From the NCBI GenBank assembly GCA_005502925.1, contig SCPD01000024.1:1-64000 (forward strand): DNA of 64,000 nucleotides. The letters run 5' to 3'. Below are positions 8,673 to 17,078 of the stretch, one piece after another; the first letter of the stretch is position 1, and the number at the start of each line of letters is the position of its first letter. A model generated the notes under the pieces. That model was not told the origin of the DNA and made no database searches. It saw only the letters and a program-made list of their open reading frames with translations. The DNA is from Rhizobiales bacterium Y(2018). Its GTDB lineage: Bacteria > Pseudomonadota > Alphaproteobacteria > Rhizobiales > Aestuariivirgaceae. The position numbers and the translations under genes are program-made.

Positions 8673-9548
8673 TTACGTCTTGGGCGGGGCGAAGACCGTC
8701 ACCGCCTTGGCCCTTATGCGGAAGGTGGCCGGCGTCTCGCTGACGATCTCGCCATCGGCATTAATGTCATGCGGCCTTTTGGTCCGGATCACGAGATCGG
8801 TCGCCGAAAAAGCCCTCACCTTTCGCCAATTTCCATGCGTGCCCCGGCGCAGCGACGGCGCCAAAGCCAGTAATTCCCACCAATGGTCGATCTCAAGGCT
8901 GTAGACATCGAGACGGCCGTCATCGGGCGCCGCGTCCTTCTCGACCGTCATGCCGCCGCCATAGAAGCGGCCATTGCCGACGCTGATCTGCACCGTCTTC
9001 ACCCGTTCGATCGTCCCGTCATGGTCGATCTCGACGGTGAAGGGCCGGCTCTGGCGCAGGAGATTGAAGGCGGCGAGCGCATAACCGAGCGTGCCCCAGC
9101 GCCGTTTTGCTTCCGCGGTCAGCTGGCGCGCCAAGGCGGCGGAAAAGCCGATGCTCGCCACATTGAAGAAGAAATGGCCGTTCACTTCGCCCAGATCGAC
9201 GGGACGGCGATGGCCGTCGATGATGATCTGCGCGGCGCGCGCCAGGTCGCGCGGCACGCCGATGGTGCGGGCGAAATCATTGGCGGTGCCGAGCGGCAGC
9301 ACGCCGAAGGGCAATTGCGTTTCCTGAAGGGCGGCCGCGGCGCCGTTGAGCGTGCCGTCGCCGCCGCCCAGGATCACCATGTCGACATGCTTCGCCTCGG
9401 CGCGGATGTCATCGCTCAGCGAGCGGCTGACATCGCGCTCGATCGTCTCGATGCCGGCGTCGTTGAGGCGCTCGATCGCGGCCCGCAAGGACTGACCGCC
9501 GCGGCGCGCCCGCCGGTTCGCGAAAATCAGGGCACGGGATTTCGGCAC
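8673..9548 (-). CDS. diacylglycerol kinase-family lipid kinase (YegS/DgkB type)
   Basis: This 291-residue protein has the nucleotide-binding motif GGGDGTLNG at residues 61-69 and PLGTANDFART near residue 85, both diagnostic of the DAGK catalytic domain. The family phosphorylates diacylglycerol or related lipids with ATP at the inner membrane face. The start is GTG. Immediately upstream lies the displaced end of an aldose-epimerase gene (9622-9718), so before the insertion described here this gene probably followed the sugar operon at 16-21 kb. Confidence 0.85.
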   Translation of the reverse strand: MPKSRALIFANRRARRGGQSLRAAIERLNDAGIETIERDVSRSLSDDIRAEAKHVDMVILGGGDGTLNGAAAALQETQLPFGVLPLGTANDFARTIGVPRDLARAAQIIIDGHRRPVDLGEVNGHFFFNVASIGFSAALARQLTAEAKRRWGTLGYALAAFNLLRQSRPFTVEIDHDGTIERVKTVQISVGNGRFYGGGMTVEKDAAPDDGRLDVYSLEIDHWWELLALAPSLRRGTHGNWRKVRAFSATDLVIRTKRPHDINADGEIVSETPATFRIRAKAVTVFAPPKT

Positions 9549-9621
9549 GGCGTCTCCGGATCAGGACGAGGGATGGGCCGGATGCTCTATGGTCGGGGCA
9601 AGGCGGATATGTGGCAGGAAA

Positions 9622-9718
9622 CTAGCTAGGGTTTCGCACCGGCAACGCACGGCTTTCGTCATCGAGGCCCGTAACTGGTCCCCCTGGCGTAAGGGCCTGG
9701 AGGCGCAGCGTCGTGGCG
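9622..9718 (-). pseudogene. displaced 3' end of an aldose-epimerase-like gene
   Basis: The minus strand encodes a tail reading TTLRLQALTPGGP... and ending in RALPVRNPS and a TAG stop. This aligns with the last residues of the intact epimerase at 16080-17078 (TTLRFQAFTPTGP... RALPVRIAR). At DNA level 9635-9718 and 16093-16176 align without gaps at 67 of 84 bases, and the last 16 bases (GCGCAGCGTCGTGGCG) are identical. The fragment stops five bases from the fabF stop codon. It has no start of its own and is read as a gene remnant. Confidence 0.75.
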
Positions 9719-9723
9719 GGCAA

Positions 9724-11004
9724 TCATGAGCCGATCGGTTCGTCCGCCCAGCGTCGGAACAACGCGCTGGCGTTGACTCCTCCGAAGCCGAAGCCATTGG
9801 AAATTGCGTAGTCCATCGCCATCGGCCGGGCGTGGCTTGCGACGAAGTCAATCCCATCGCCGGCCGGATCGGGCGCGCTCAGATTGAGTGTCGGCGGTGC
9901 CACTTGGTCCCTAAGCGCCAGGATCGCAAAGATGGCACCAAGCCCGCCGGCGGCGCCGAGCAGATGTCCTGTCGCCGATTTCGTCGCGCTGACAGCTATC
10001 GCGAATTCGCGACCGAACACGCTCTTAATCGCTTCGATCTCTCCCAGATCGCCTACCAGCGTAGAGGTCGCATGCGCGTTGAGGTGACGAACCTCGCGCG
10101 GCGAAATCCCCGCTTGGATAACCGCGATCTGCATGGCCCGGCGCGCGCCATCGCCGTCCTCGGGACCGGACGTGACATGGTGAGCATCCGCGGTCGTGCC
10201 GTAGCCTACAAGCTCGGCGACCGGTTTCGCACCGCGCGTGAGCGCGTGGCTCAATTCCTCGATAACCAGGATACCGGCTCCTTCACCCATGACGAAACCG
10301 TCCCGTGAGACATCGAAAGGCCGTGATGCTCGAGCCGGTGCGTCATTGAAGCCGACGGAAAGAGAGCGTGCGGCAGCAAAGCCACCGAGACTGACTGTGT
10401 TCATGCATGCTTCTGTCCCACCGCACACGGCGATATCTGCTTCGTTTGCGCGGATAAGGCGAGCCGCATCGCCGATCGCTTGGATGCCGGCCGCGCACGC
10501 CGTCACCGGCGCGCCGAGTGGGCCTTTGAATCTATGTCGGATCGAGATATGACCCGCCGCGAGATTCACCAAGAAGGACGGTATCGTAAACGGCGACAGG
10601 CGCCGGACGCCGCGCCGGTCGACCGTGCGCACCGCCTCGGTGATGGCGGGAAAACCGCCAATGCCCGAAGCGACGACCGTTGCAGTGCGTAAGCTGTCCG
10701 CTTCCGAAACAGGGTTCCACTTCGCCTGAGCGAGTGCCTCTCGTGCGGCGGCGAGGCCGAAGAGGATGAACCGGTCTACCTTGCGTTGATCCTTCTGCGC
10801 AAAGACGGTCATTGGATCGAAGCCAGCATCGTCTTCTTCGAGGGAGGGTACGACCCCGCCGATCTTAGCCGGCAGATCTCCCACCACGTCGTCCGGAAGC
10901 TTTCGGATGCCCGAACAACCGGCCAGGAGACGCGACCAAGACGTTTCGACATCGGCGGCGAGGGGCGTGACCGCACCCATGCCTGTTACAACAATCCGTC
11001 TCAT
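9724..11004 (-). CDS. fabF: beta-ketoacyl-ACP synthase II (FabF-like)
   Basis: This 426-residue condensing enzyme has the Cys-His-His triad: Cys170 (VTACAAG), His311 (NAHATST) and His347 (KSATGHLLGAAG). The family adds malonyl-ACP to acyl-ACP in fatty acid elongation. The gene stands alone, away from acpP or fabG, which suggests an extra copy and not the housekeeping enzyme. It lies in the putative inserted segment with a TetR regulator and an RND pump. A role in tolerance to a synthase inhibitor or in making a special acyl chain is possible but not shown. Confidence 0.85.
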   Translation of the reverse strand: MRRIVVTGMGAVTPLAADVETSWSRLLAGCSGIRKLPDDVVGDLPAKIGGVVPSLEEDDAGFDPMTVFAQKDQRKVDRFILFGLAAAREALAQAKWNPVSEADSLRTATVVASGIGGFPAITEAVRTVDRRGVRRLSPFTIPSFLVNLAAGHISIRHRFKGPLGAPVTACAAGIQAIGDAARLIRANEADIAVCGGTEACMNTVSLGGFAAARSLSVGFNDAPARASRPFDVSRDGFVMGEGAGILVIEELSHALTRGAKPVAELVGYGTTADAHHVTSGPEDGDGARRAMQIAVIQAGISPREVRHLNAHATSTLVGDLGEIEAIKSVFGREFAIAVSATKSATGHLLGAAGGLGAIFAILALRDQVAPPTLNLSAPDPAGDGIDFVASHARPMAMDYAISNGFGFGGVNASALFRRWADEPIGS

Positions 11005-11129
11005 CTATCGTCCTATCGATCTGGATAGGGAGGCAGCGATGCCCAGCCGTGGCCCAGTCCTGTATGATACGCGCGCATGTCGCTTTCGTCTTCCGGGACA
11101 CATGGCATTACGTTGAACCCGTCTTATGC

Positions 11130-11735
11130 TCACTGGTGCGGTCCTTTCTGGGCATCGCCCGCAGATGACACCGCCAGCACGCTTTCGGCGGCCGCTTGCA
11201 GGAACCGCTTCGAAAGCTGCTCGTCATTGACGGCCCGCGAGAGGAGCACCGCACCGACCATTGTCGAGAGAATGGCCATGGTCTTGCCGCCGGGCTCCTC
11301 GCCGTCGGCCTCGCCAATCCAGCTGCCGAGCATCTCGCTATATTCCCTGATCCCGGCTTCGAAGGACGCTCTCACGTCGGCGCCCTGCCTCGCAGCATCC
11401 GAGCCGAGCGCAACGACCGGGCAGCCGTCCGACCTTTCTGCGCGATGCTCCATGCTGAGATAGAACGCGATCACCGCGCCAAGCGGATCTTTTGGATTGG
11501 CTTCGGCTGCGATTGACCACCGGCGGAAGGCGCTCTCCATCGCCCGCCTGGATGCCTGCGCCGCCAGGTCGTCCTTGGATGTGAACTGCTTGTAGAAGGC
11601 GCCCTGGGTCAGCCCCGCACTCTCCATCAGGTCCTTCAGCCCGATGCCATCAAAGCCGTGCTTCCGAAAAAGGCGGCTTGCCACATTGATCACGGTTTCG
11701 CGGTTCTCCGCGGCCTGAATGCGACTTACCCGCAT
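11130..11735 (-). CDS. TetR/AcrR-family transcriptional regulator
   Basis: This 201-residue regulator has an N-terminal TetR helix-turn-helix at residues 13-57 (VINVASRLFRKHGFDGIGL... LTQGAFYKQF). The C-terminal effector domain resembles that of small-molecule-sensing repressors. The ATG at 11735 is chosen because the TetR domain normally begins about ten residues from the start. It is transcribed divergently from the RND genes across an 85-bp intergenic region with palindromes, the normal arrangement for a repressor controlling its efflux pump. Confidence 0.88.
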   Translation of the reverse strand: MRVSRIQAAENRETVINVASRLFRKHGFDGIGLKDLMESAGLTQGAFYKQFTSKDDLAAQASRRAMESAFRRWSIAAEANPKDPLGAVIAFYLSMEHRAERSDGCPVVALGSDAARQGADVRASFEAGIREYSEMLGSWIGEADGEEPGGKTMAILSTMVGAVLLSRAVNDEQLSKRFLQAAAESVLAVSSAGDAQKGPHQ

Positions 11736-11750
11736 CGCTGGTTTCCTTTT

Positions 11751-11783
11751 TAGATTGTGTTCGTAATCTATATACGATATAGA
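11751..11783. promoter_or_regulatory. palindromes in the tetR-RND intergenic region, likely operator
   Basis: Two inverted repeats abut in the divergent promoter region. TAGATT-N8-AATCTA spans 11751-11770 and TCTATAT-ACG-ATATAGA spans 11767-11783. The region is AT-rich compared with its surroundings. TetR dimers bind such palindromes, so this is the best candidate for autoregulation and repression of the efflux genes. Confidence 0.5.
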
Positions 11784-11820
11784 GGTCAAACGCAATCTAT
11801 TTTTTGATGAGGTCACGCGC

Positions 11821-12924
11821 ATGAAAAAGAGGACCGTTATTGTGCTGGGGGGCGTCTTGATCGCGATGACAGGGGGGGCGGCATTCGCCACATTTGCCAT
11901 TCCCACGAAGGAAGCCTCTGCAGTGGGCGACCCTAGGCAGGAGCCGCCGATCGTCAGTTTGGTGACGGCCGAGCCGGTGACCGGATCCGAGCGCGGTTTC
12001 ACCGGCACCATCGGGGCGAGGGTTGAGAGCGATCTCGGCTTTCGCGTACCGGGCAAGATTGTGGAACGGCTCGTGGACGTCGGCCAGGAAGTCAAATCCG
12101 GTCAGCCGTTGATGCGGATAGACGATACCGACCTGCGCTTCGCGCTCGCGGCGAAGCGCAATGCAGTTGCCGCAGCGCGCGCACTCGTTGTTCAGGCGGA
12201 ACCGGATGAACGGCGATACGCCAAACTGCTCGCCGGTGGGTGGGTTCCACGGCAGCGCCACGAGCAGGCGCGGGCTGCGTTGGATACGGCCGAGGCACAG
12301 CTTGCTGCCGCCGATGCCGAGGCAAGGGTCGCCGAGAACGAAGCAGCCTATGCGGTGCTGTTGGCGGACGCGGATGGAACGGTGGTTGAAACGTTGGGCG
12401 AGCCTGGTCAGGTCGTCGCCTCCGGTCAGACAGTGGTCCGGGTTGCCCAGGCCGGCCCGCGCGAAGCGGTGGTGGCGCTTCCCGAAACAATCCGGCCGGC
12501 GATCGGGTCGGCGGCCGAGGCCAGCCTGTATGGCGGCGATGGACGCCGCTATACGGCACATCTCCGGCAATTATCGAACTCCGCCGATGCCAAGACGCGT
12601 ACCTATGAGGCCCGTTATGTGCTCGACGGTGCCGCGGCAGCGCCGCTTGGCGCAACGGTAACCATTCGGCTAGCAAGCCAGGCACGCCAGCCGGAAGTCC
12701 AGGTGCCGCTCGGAGCCCTGCTCGATGACGGCGAGAGGACCGGCGTCTGGGTCTTGGATAGCGCCAACTCGACCGTACGCTTTCTGCCCGTCAAACTCAT
12801 TCGAGTGACCGGCGAAGCCGCCGTGATCTCCGGACTGAACTCCAGCGATCGGATTGTATCGCTCGGCGCTCATCTCCTGCGGGAGGGCGCTCGTGTCAGG
12901 ACTGCATCCGTAAGCGGGGGCTGA
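11821..12924 (+). CDS. RND efflux periplasmic adaptor subunit (HlyD/AcrA family)
   Basis: This 367-residue membrane fusion protein links the inner membrane pump to an outer membrane channel. An N-terminal hydrophobic signal (residues 6-26) precedes the biotinyl-lipoyl-like half motif GARVESDLGFRVPGKIVE and VDVGQEVKSGQPLMRID. A short alpha-hairpin region (ALAAKRN... DAEARVAENEA) follows, then the second lipoyl half (ADADGTVVETLGEPGQVV) and the beta-barrel. The stop is two bases before the pump gene. No outer membrane factor is encoded here, so a shared TolC-like protein is presumably used. Confidence 0.9.
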   Translation: MKKRTVIVLGGVLIAMTGGAAFATFAIPTKEASAVGDPRQEPPIVSLVTAEPVTGSERGFTGTIGARVESDLGFRVPGKIVERLVDVGQEVKSGQPLMRIDDTDLRFALAAKRNAVAAARALVVQAEPDERRYAKLLAGGWVPRQRHEQARAALDTAEAQLAAADAEARVAENEAAYAVLLADADGTVVETLGEPGQVVASGQTVVRVAQAGPREAVVALPETIRPAIGSAAEASLYGGDGRRYTAHLRQLSNSADAKTRTYEARYVLDGAAAAPLGATVTIRLASQARQPEVQVPLGALLDDGERTGVWVLDSANSTVRFLPVKLIRVTGEAAVISGLNSSDRIVSLGAHLLREGARVRTASVSGG

Positions 12925-12926
12925 CG

Positions 12927-15900
12927 ATGAACCTCAATCTTTCCGCGATCGCCGTTCGCGAACGCGCCGTCACCCTCTTCTTTATCCTCCTGCTGGTGGC
13001 CGCCGGTGCCTACGCTTTCGTCATGCTCGGGCGGGCGGAGGACCCCAACTTCACCATCAAGACCCTGACGGTCACGACGGCATGGCCGGGTGCCACGGCG
13101 CGCGAGATGCAGGACCTCGTCGCCGAACCGCTGGAGAAGCGGCTTCAGGAGCTGACATGGTACGACCGGGTGGAGACGACCACGCGGCCGGGTTATGCGT
13201 ATATGACGCTTACGCTGAAAGACAGCACACCGCCATCCGCCGTGCAGGAGGAGTTCTACCAGGCCCGCAAGAAGCTCGGGGACGAAGCCCGCAACCTGCC
13301 GTCCGGCGTCTATGGGCCCTTCGTCAACGACGAATATTCGGATGTGAGCTTCGCCCTTTATGCCCTGAAAGCGCCGGGCATGCCGATGCGTGAGCTGGCC
13401 CGGCAGGCCGAGGTGATCCGCCAGGACCTCCTGCACGTGCCCGGCGTCAAGAAGATCAACATCCTGGGTGAACGTCCCGAACAGATATTCGTCGAGTTCT
13501 CCTATGCCAGGCTGGCAACCCTCGGTGTGTCGGCGCAGGACATCGTCGCCGCCTTGCAGCGGCAGAACACCGTCACCCCGGCGGGCTCGATCGACACAAA
13601 GGGGCCGCAGGTCTTCATTCGGATCGACGGCGCTTATGACAGCGTTCAGGCGATCGCCGACACGCCGATTGTCGCGGCGGGTCGAACGCTGAAGCTCTCC
13701 GACATCGCGGAGGTCCGCCGCGGCTATGAAGACCCTCCCACCTACCTCATCCGGCACCGGAGCGAGCCCATCATCATGCTCGCGGCGGTGATGCAGGAGG
13801 GCTGGGATGGTCTGGCGCTCGGCAAGGCGCTCGAGGACAGGACGGCGGCCATCGCACAGACGCTGCCGCTCGGGATGACACTCGACAAGGTGACCGACCA
13901 GGCTGTCAACATCGCCTCGGCGGTCGACGAATTCATGGTGAAGTTCGCGATGGCGCTGGGCGTGGTGCTGCTGGTGAGCCTCCTCAGCCTCGGATGGCGC
14001 GTCGGCATCGTCGTGGCAGCTGCCGTCCCCCTGACGCTTGCCGTCGTGTTCCTCATCATGCTGGAAACCGGCCGGTTCTTCGACCGCATCACGCTCGGTG
14101 CCCTCATCCTGGCGCTCGGCCTTCTCGTCGACGACGCCATCATCGCCATCGAGGTGATGGTGGTGAAGATGGAAGAGGGCATGGACCGCATCAAGGCCGC
14201 GGCCTATGCGTGGAGCCACACCGCGGCGCCGATGCTGTCCGGAACCCTTGTGACGGTCGCCGGCTTCCTGCCAGTCGGCTTCGCGCCCTCGACGGCCGGC
14301 GAATACGCCGGCAACATCTTCTGGGTCGTGGGGTTCGCGCTCATGGTTTCCTGGATCGTCGCGGTGGCCTTCACGCCCTATCTCGGCGTGAAGATGCTGC
14401 CCGCGATCAAACCGATCGAAGGCGGTCACCATGCGATCTACGGCACGCCGAATTATCGGCGTCTGCGGCAACTCATCACCTTTGCTGTCCGCCATAAGTT
14501 CGTGACCTGCGGCATCGTCGGTATCGCCTTTGCGCTGTCCGTCATCGGCATGAGTGGCGTCAAGCAGCAATTCTTCCCGACATCCGATCGTCCCGAAGTG
14601 CTGGTGGAGGTTCGCCTGCCGGAAGGAACCAGCATCGAGACGACGACGGCTGCGGTCGAAAAGCTCGAGCACTGGCTCGACAAGCAGCCCGAGGCCAAGA
14701 TCGTCACGAGCTATGTCGGCCAGGGCGCGCCGCGGTTCTTCCTGGCGCTGTCGCCGGAGCTGCCTGATCCTGCCTTCGCCAAGATCGTCGTGCTGACAAC
14801 GGACGCGGAGGCGCGTGAAGCTCTGAAGCACCGGCTCCGTGAGGCGGTGGCCCAGGGGCTCACGCCCGAGGCTTATGTGCGCGTCACACAGTTCGTCTTC
14901 GGTCCCCCATCCGTCTTCCCGGTCGAGTTCCGGATCATGGGGCCCGATCCCGCGCAACTCTACGCCATTTCCGAAAAGGCGCTCGACATCATGCGGAGCG
15001 TCCCCGACGTGCGGGAGGCCAACCGCGACTGGGGCAACCGTACGCCCGTGCTGCGCTTCGTGCCCGATCAGGATCGGCTGAACCTCATCGGCCTCTCGCC
15101 AGCGGAGGTCGGCCAGCAGCTCCAGTTCCTGCTCACCGGCGTTCCCGTCACGCAGGTTCGCGAGGACATCCGCAATGTGCCCGTCGTGGCGCGCAGCGCC
15201 GGGGCTGAGCGGTTGGATCCGGCGCGGCTGGCGGATTTTTCGCTGATGAGCCGGGACGGCCGGCAGGTTCCGCTCGATCAGATCGGACACTCCGAAATCC
15301 GCCTGGAAGAGCCGATCCTGAAGCGTCGCGATCGCACAGCCGTGATCACGGTCCGCTCCGATATCAATGAGGCCACGCAGCCTCCGGAGGTCTCCAAGCA
15401 GGTTATGACGGCGCTGCAGCCGCTCATTGCATCTCTTCCGGCCGGCTACCGCATCGAAATGGGCGGATCGATTGAGGAGGCCACTAAGGCAAACGACGCG
15501 TTGGGCAAGATCTTCCCGGCCATGATAGCGGCCACGCTGATCATCATCATGCTGCAGGTGCGATCCTTCTCGACGATGGCCATGGTGCTGCTGACGGCGC
15601 CGCTCGGCCTTGTTGGCGTCGTACCTGCGCTCCTCATCTTCAACCAACCCTTCGGATTCAATGCCATCCTGGGCCTGACAGGATTGGCCGGCATCCTCAT
15701 GCGCAATACGCTGATCCTGACCGAACAGATCAAGGAGAACCGCGCGGCCGGCCTCGACGCCTATCACGCCGTGGTCGAGGCCACTGTGCAACGCACGCGG
15801 CCTGTGGTCCTGACGGCACTTGCCGCCGTGCTGGCCTTCATCCCTCTCACACACTCCGTCTTCTGGGGATCGATGGCCTATACGCTGATCGGTGGTACTG

Positions 15901-16028
15901 CCGTCGGTACGGTGCTGATTCTGCTTTTCCTTCCTGCGCTCTATGCCGCCTGGTTCCGGATCAAGCCGGCTGCGGGTGATATCCATGAGGTTTCGACGGA
16001 GGCACCGGGACTGCGAGCAGTTGCGTGA
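12927..16028 (+). CDS. RND-family multidrug efflux permease (AcrB/MdtC type)
   Basis: This 1033-residue pump has 12 predicted membrane helices and two large periplasmic loops, the normal size of the HAE1 group. The proton-relay aspartate pair appears in helix 4 as LGLLVDDAIIAIEV near residues 400-412. The ending helices contain AILGLTGLAGILMRN and RTRPVVLTALAA, both conserved in the family. It forms a tripartite pump with the adaptor upstream. Substrates cannot be read from sequence; control by the divergent TetR gene is likely. Confidence 0.92.
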   Translation: MNLNLSAIAVRERAVTLFFILLLVAAGAYAFVMLGRAEDPNFTIKTLTVTTAWPGATAREMQDLVAEPLEKRLQELTWYDRVETTTRPGYAYMTLTLKDSTPPSAVQEEFYQARKKLGDEARNLPSGVYGPFVNDEYSDVSFALYALKAPGMPMRELARQAEVIRQDLLHVPGVKKINILGERPEQIFVEFSYARLATLGVSAQDIVAALQRQNTVTPAGSIDTKGPQVFIRIDGAYDSVQAIADTPIVAAGRTLKLSDIAEVRRGYEDPPTYLIRHRSEPIIMLAAVMQEGWDGLALGKALEDRTAAIAQTLPLGMTLDKVTDQAVNIASAVDEFMVKFAMALGVVLLVSLLSLGWRVGIVVAAAVPLTLAVVFLIMLETGRFFDRITLGALILALGLLVDDAIIAIEVMVVKMEEGMDRIKAAAYAWSHTAAPMLSGTLVTVAGFLPVGFAPSTAGEYAGNIFWVVGFALMVSWIVAVAFTPYLGVKMLPAIKPIEGGHHAIYGTPNYRRLRQLITFAVRHKFVTCGIVGIAFALSVIGMSGVKQQFFPTSDRPEVLVEVRLPEGTSIETTTAAVEKLEHWLDKQPEAKIVTSYVGQGAPRFFLALSPELPDPAFAKIVVLTTDAEAREALKHRLREAVAQGLTPEAYVRVTQFVFGPPSVFPVEFRIMGPDPAQLYAISEKALDIMRSVPDVREANRDWGNRTPVLRFVPDQDRLNLIGLSPAEVGQQLQFLLTGVPVTQVREDIRNVPVVARSAGAERLDPARLADFSLMSRDGRQVPLDQIGHSEIRLEEPILKRRDRTAVITVRSDINEATQPPEVSKQVMTALQPLIASLPAGYRIEMGGSIEEATKANDALGKIFPAMIAATLIIIMLQVRSFSTMAMVLLTAPLGLVGVVPALLIFNQPFGFNAILGLTGLAGILMRNTLILTEQIKENRAAGLDAYHAVVEATVQRTRPVVLTALAAVLAFIPLTHSVFWGSMAYTLIGGTAVGTVLILLFLPALYAAWFRIKPAAGDIHEVSTEAPGLRAVA

Positions 16029-16079
16029 TTGCAAGGCCCTGCCTCGTCCGAGATAGAAAGACAAAGGCGGGCGCCACGC

Positions 16080-17078
16080 TCATCTTGCAATGCGCACCGG
16101 CAACGCGCGGCCTTCGCCGTCGAGAGCAGTGATGGGACCCGTCGGCGTAAAAGCCTGGAAGCGCAGCGTCGTGGCGAGTTCGTCGCCCGGTTTGAGCGTG
16201 AGCAGCGCGCCGCCCGCCTGTTTCGCCTTGGCGAGGCCCCAGGCCGGCCAGGTCGTGTTGGGCTCGATGCCGATGAGGCGGGTGCGGTTGAACCAGGGCG
16301 CATCCGGATTGCCGGCGAGCTCATACCAGAGCCAGGCGCAGGGAAAGCGTTTCTCGTCCCAGGACAAAGCGACGGCCACCTTGTTGTCGAGGCGGCGCAC
16401 CGCGATCCAGGCGTCGTCATCGAAATCGGTGAGATAGGCCAGACTTGCCATCGGCTCCTGCGGCTGGCTCAGATCGAAGGCGCCGGTCTTGCCGGCGACG
16501 ATCGGCCATCGGCCTTCGGCGCCGAGCGCCAAGGGATTGCTGGCCAGATCATGGCTGGTGCAGACCCGCGCTTTGCGGGCGCCCGAGGTGATCTCGATCG
16601 GGGCGGCGAGGAGATCTGTCCCCAAGGTCGGGTGATGGCCCCACATCACCTCGATCGGGCGTGACCCGGTCATGCTGAGATGCTCGGTCAAAATCAGGAG
16701 ATCGCCTTCGAGGCGTATTTCGCGCCGCATGGTCACGGGCACGATGTCGAAACGCCGCGAGAGGACGATGCGGTCGACGGCGCTCGCCACCACATCCCAG
16801 GGCGTAATCGCGCCTTCGCCATGAAAGCCGTGGAACGCCCCGTCGAAGTCGCAGGCATCGCCGGCATTGGGAAAGAGCAGGGGCCAGCCGCCGGTAAAAC
16901 GCGTCAGGAATTCGGGCTCGTCACGCGCCGCGCCACTGGCGATCGGTTCATCGGTCACCGGCCAGGGGACTTCGCCCAGCACATCGAGGCCGCTTGCCTT
17001 GACGGTGATACGCGTGATGCTGCCGCCGACTTGGCAGCTGACCGCGACCTGGAGATCGGCGCTTTCGAGGTTGATCAT
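16080..17078 (-). CDS. aldose 1-epimerase (galactose mutarotase)-family protein
   Basis: This 332-residue protein has the mutarotase fold. Catalytic-site candidates are the histidines in GAFHGFHGEG near residue 80 and WGHHPTLG near residue 165, and the glutamate in IGIEPNTTW near residue 285. The family interconverts alpha and beta anomers of free sugars. Its ATG overlaps the stop of the permease gene upstream as ATGA, so it is the last gene of the sugar ABC operon. Its 3' 84 bases have a diverged direct copy at 9635-9718, which suggests that its end was exchanged during an insertion event. Confidence 0.85.
   Translation of the reverse strand: MINLESADLQVAVSCQVGGSITRITVKASGLDVLGEVPWPVTDEPIASGAARDEPEFLTRFTGGWPLLFPNAGDACDFDGAFHGFHGEGAITPWDVVASAVDRIVLSRRFDIVPVTMRREIRLEGDLLILTEHLSMTGSRPIEVMWGHHPTLGTDLLAAPIEITSGARKARVCTSHDLASNPLALGAEGRWPIVAGKTGAFDLSQPQEPMASLAYLTDFDDDAWIAVRRLDNKVAVALSWDEKRFPCAWLWYELAGNPDAPWFNRTRLIGIEPNTTWPAWGLAKAKQAGGALLTLKPGDELATTLRFQAFTPTGPITALDGEGRALPVRIAR

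Larger units (their letters stand above)
9703..16176. mobile_element. putative inserted segment bounded by duplicated epimerase gene ends
   Basis: A segment of about 6.4 kb carrying an extra ketoacyl synthase gene, a TetR gene and an RND efflux pair lies between two directly repeated copies of the 3' end of an aldose-epimerase gene. The identical 16-base core is at 9703-9718 and 16161-16176. The layout resembles integration into a gene end in which the incoming DNA supplies a new, diverged end. There is no integrase or transposase inside, so the mechanism (site-specific integration, homologous recombination or duplication with deletion) is open. Confidence 0.45.

Noticed and set aside
12870-16064. 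An open frame of over 1000 codons on the minus strand opposite the RND pump gene
   Set aside because: It is the antisense shadow of a high-GC gene; the plus strand frame has complete RND motifs and the antisense product is low-complexity, rich in Arg, His and Asp, with no family features.
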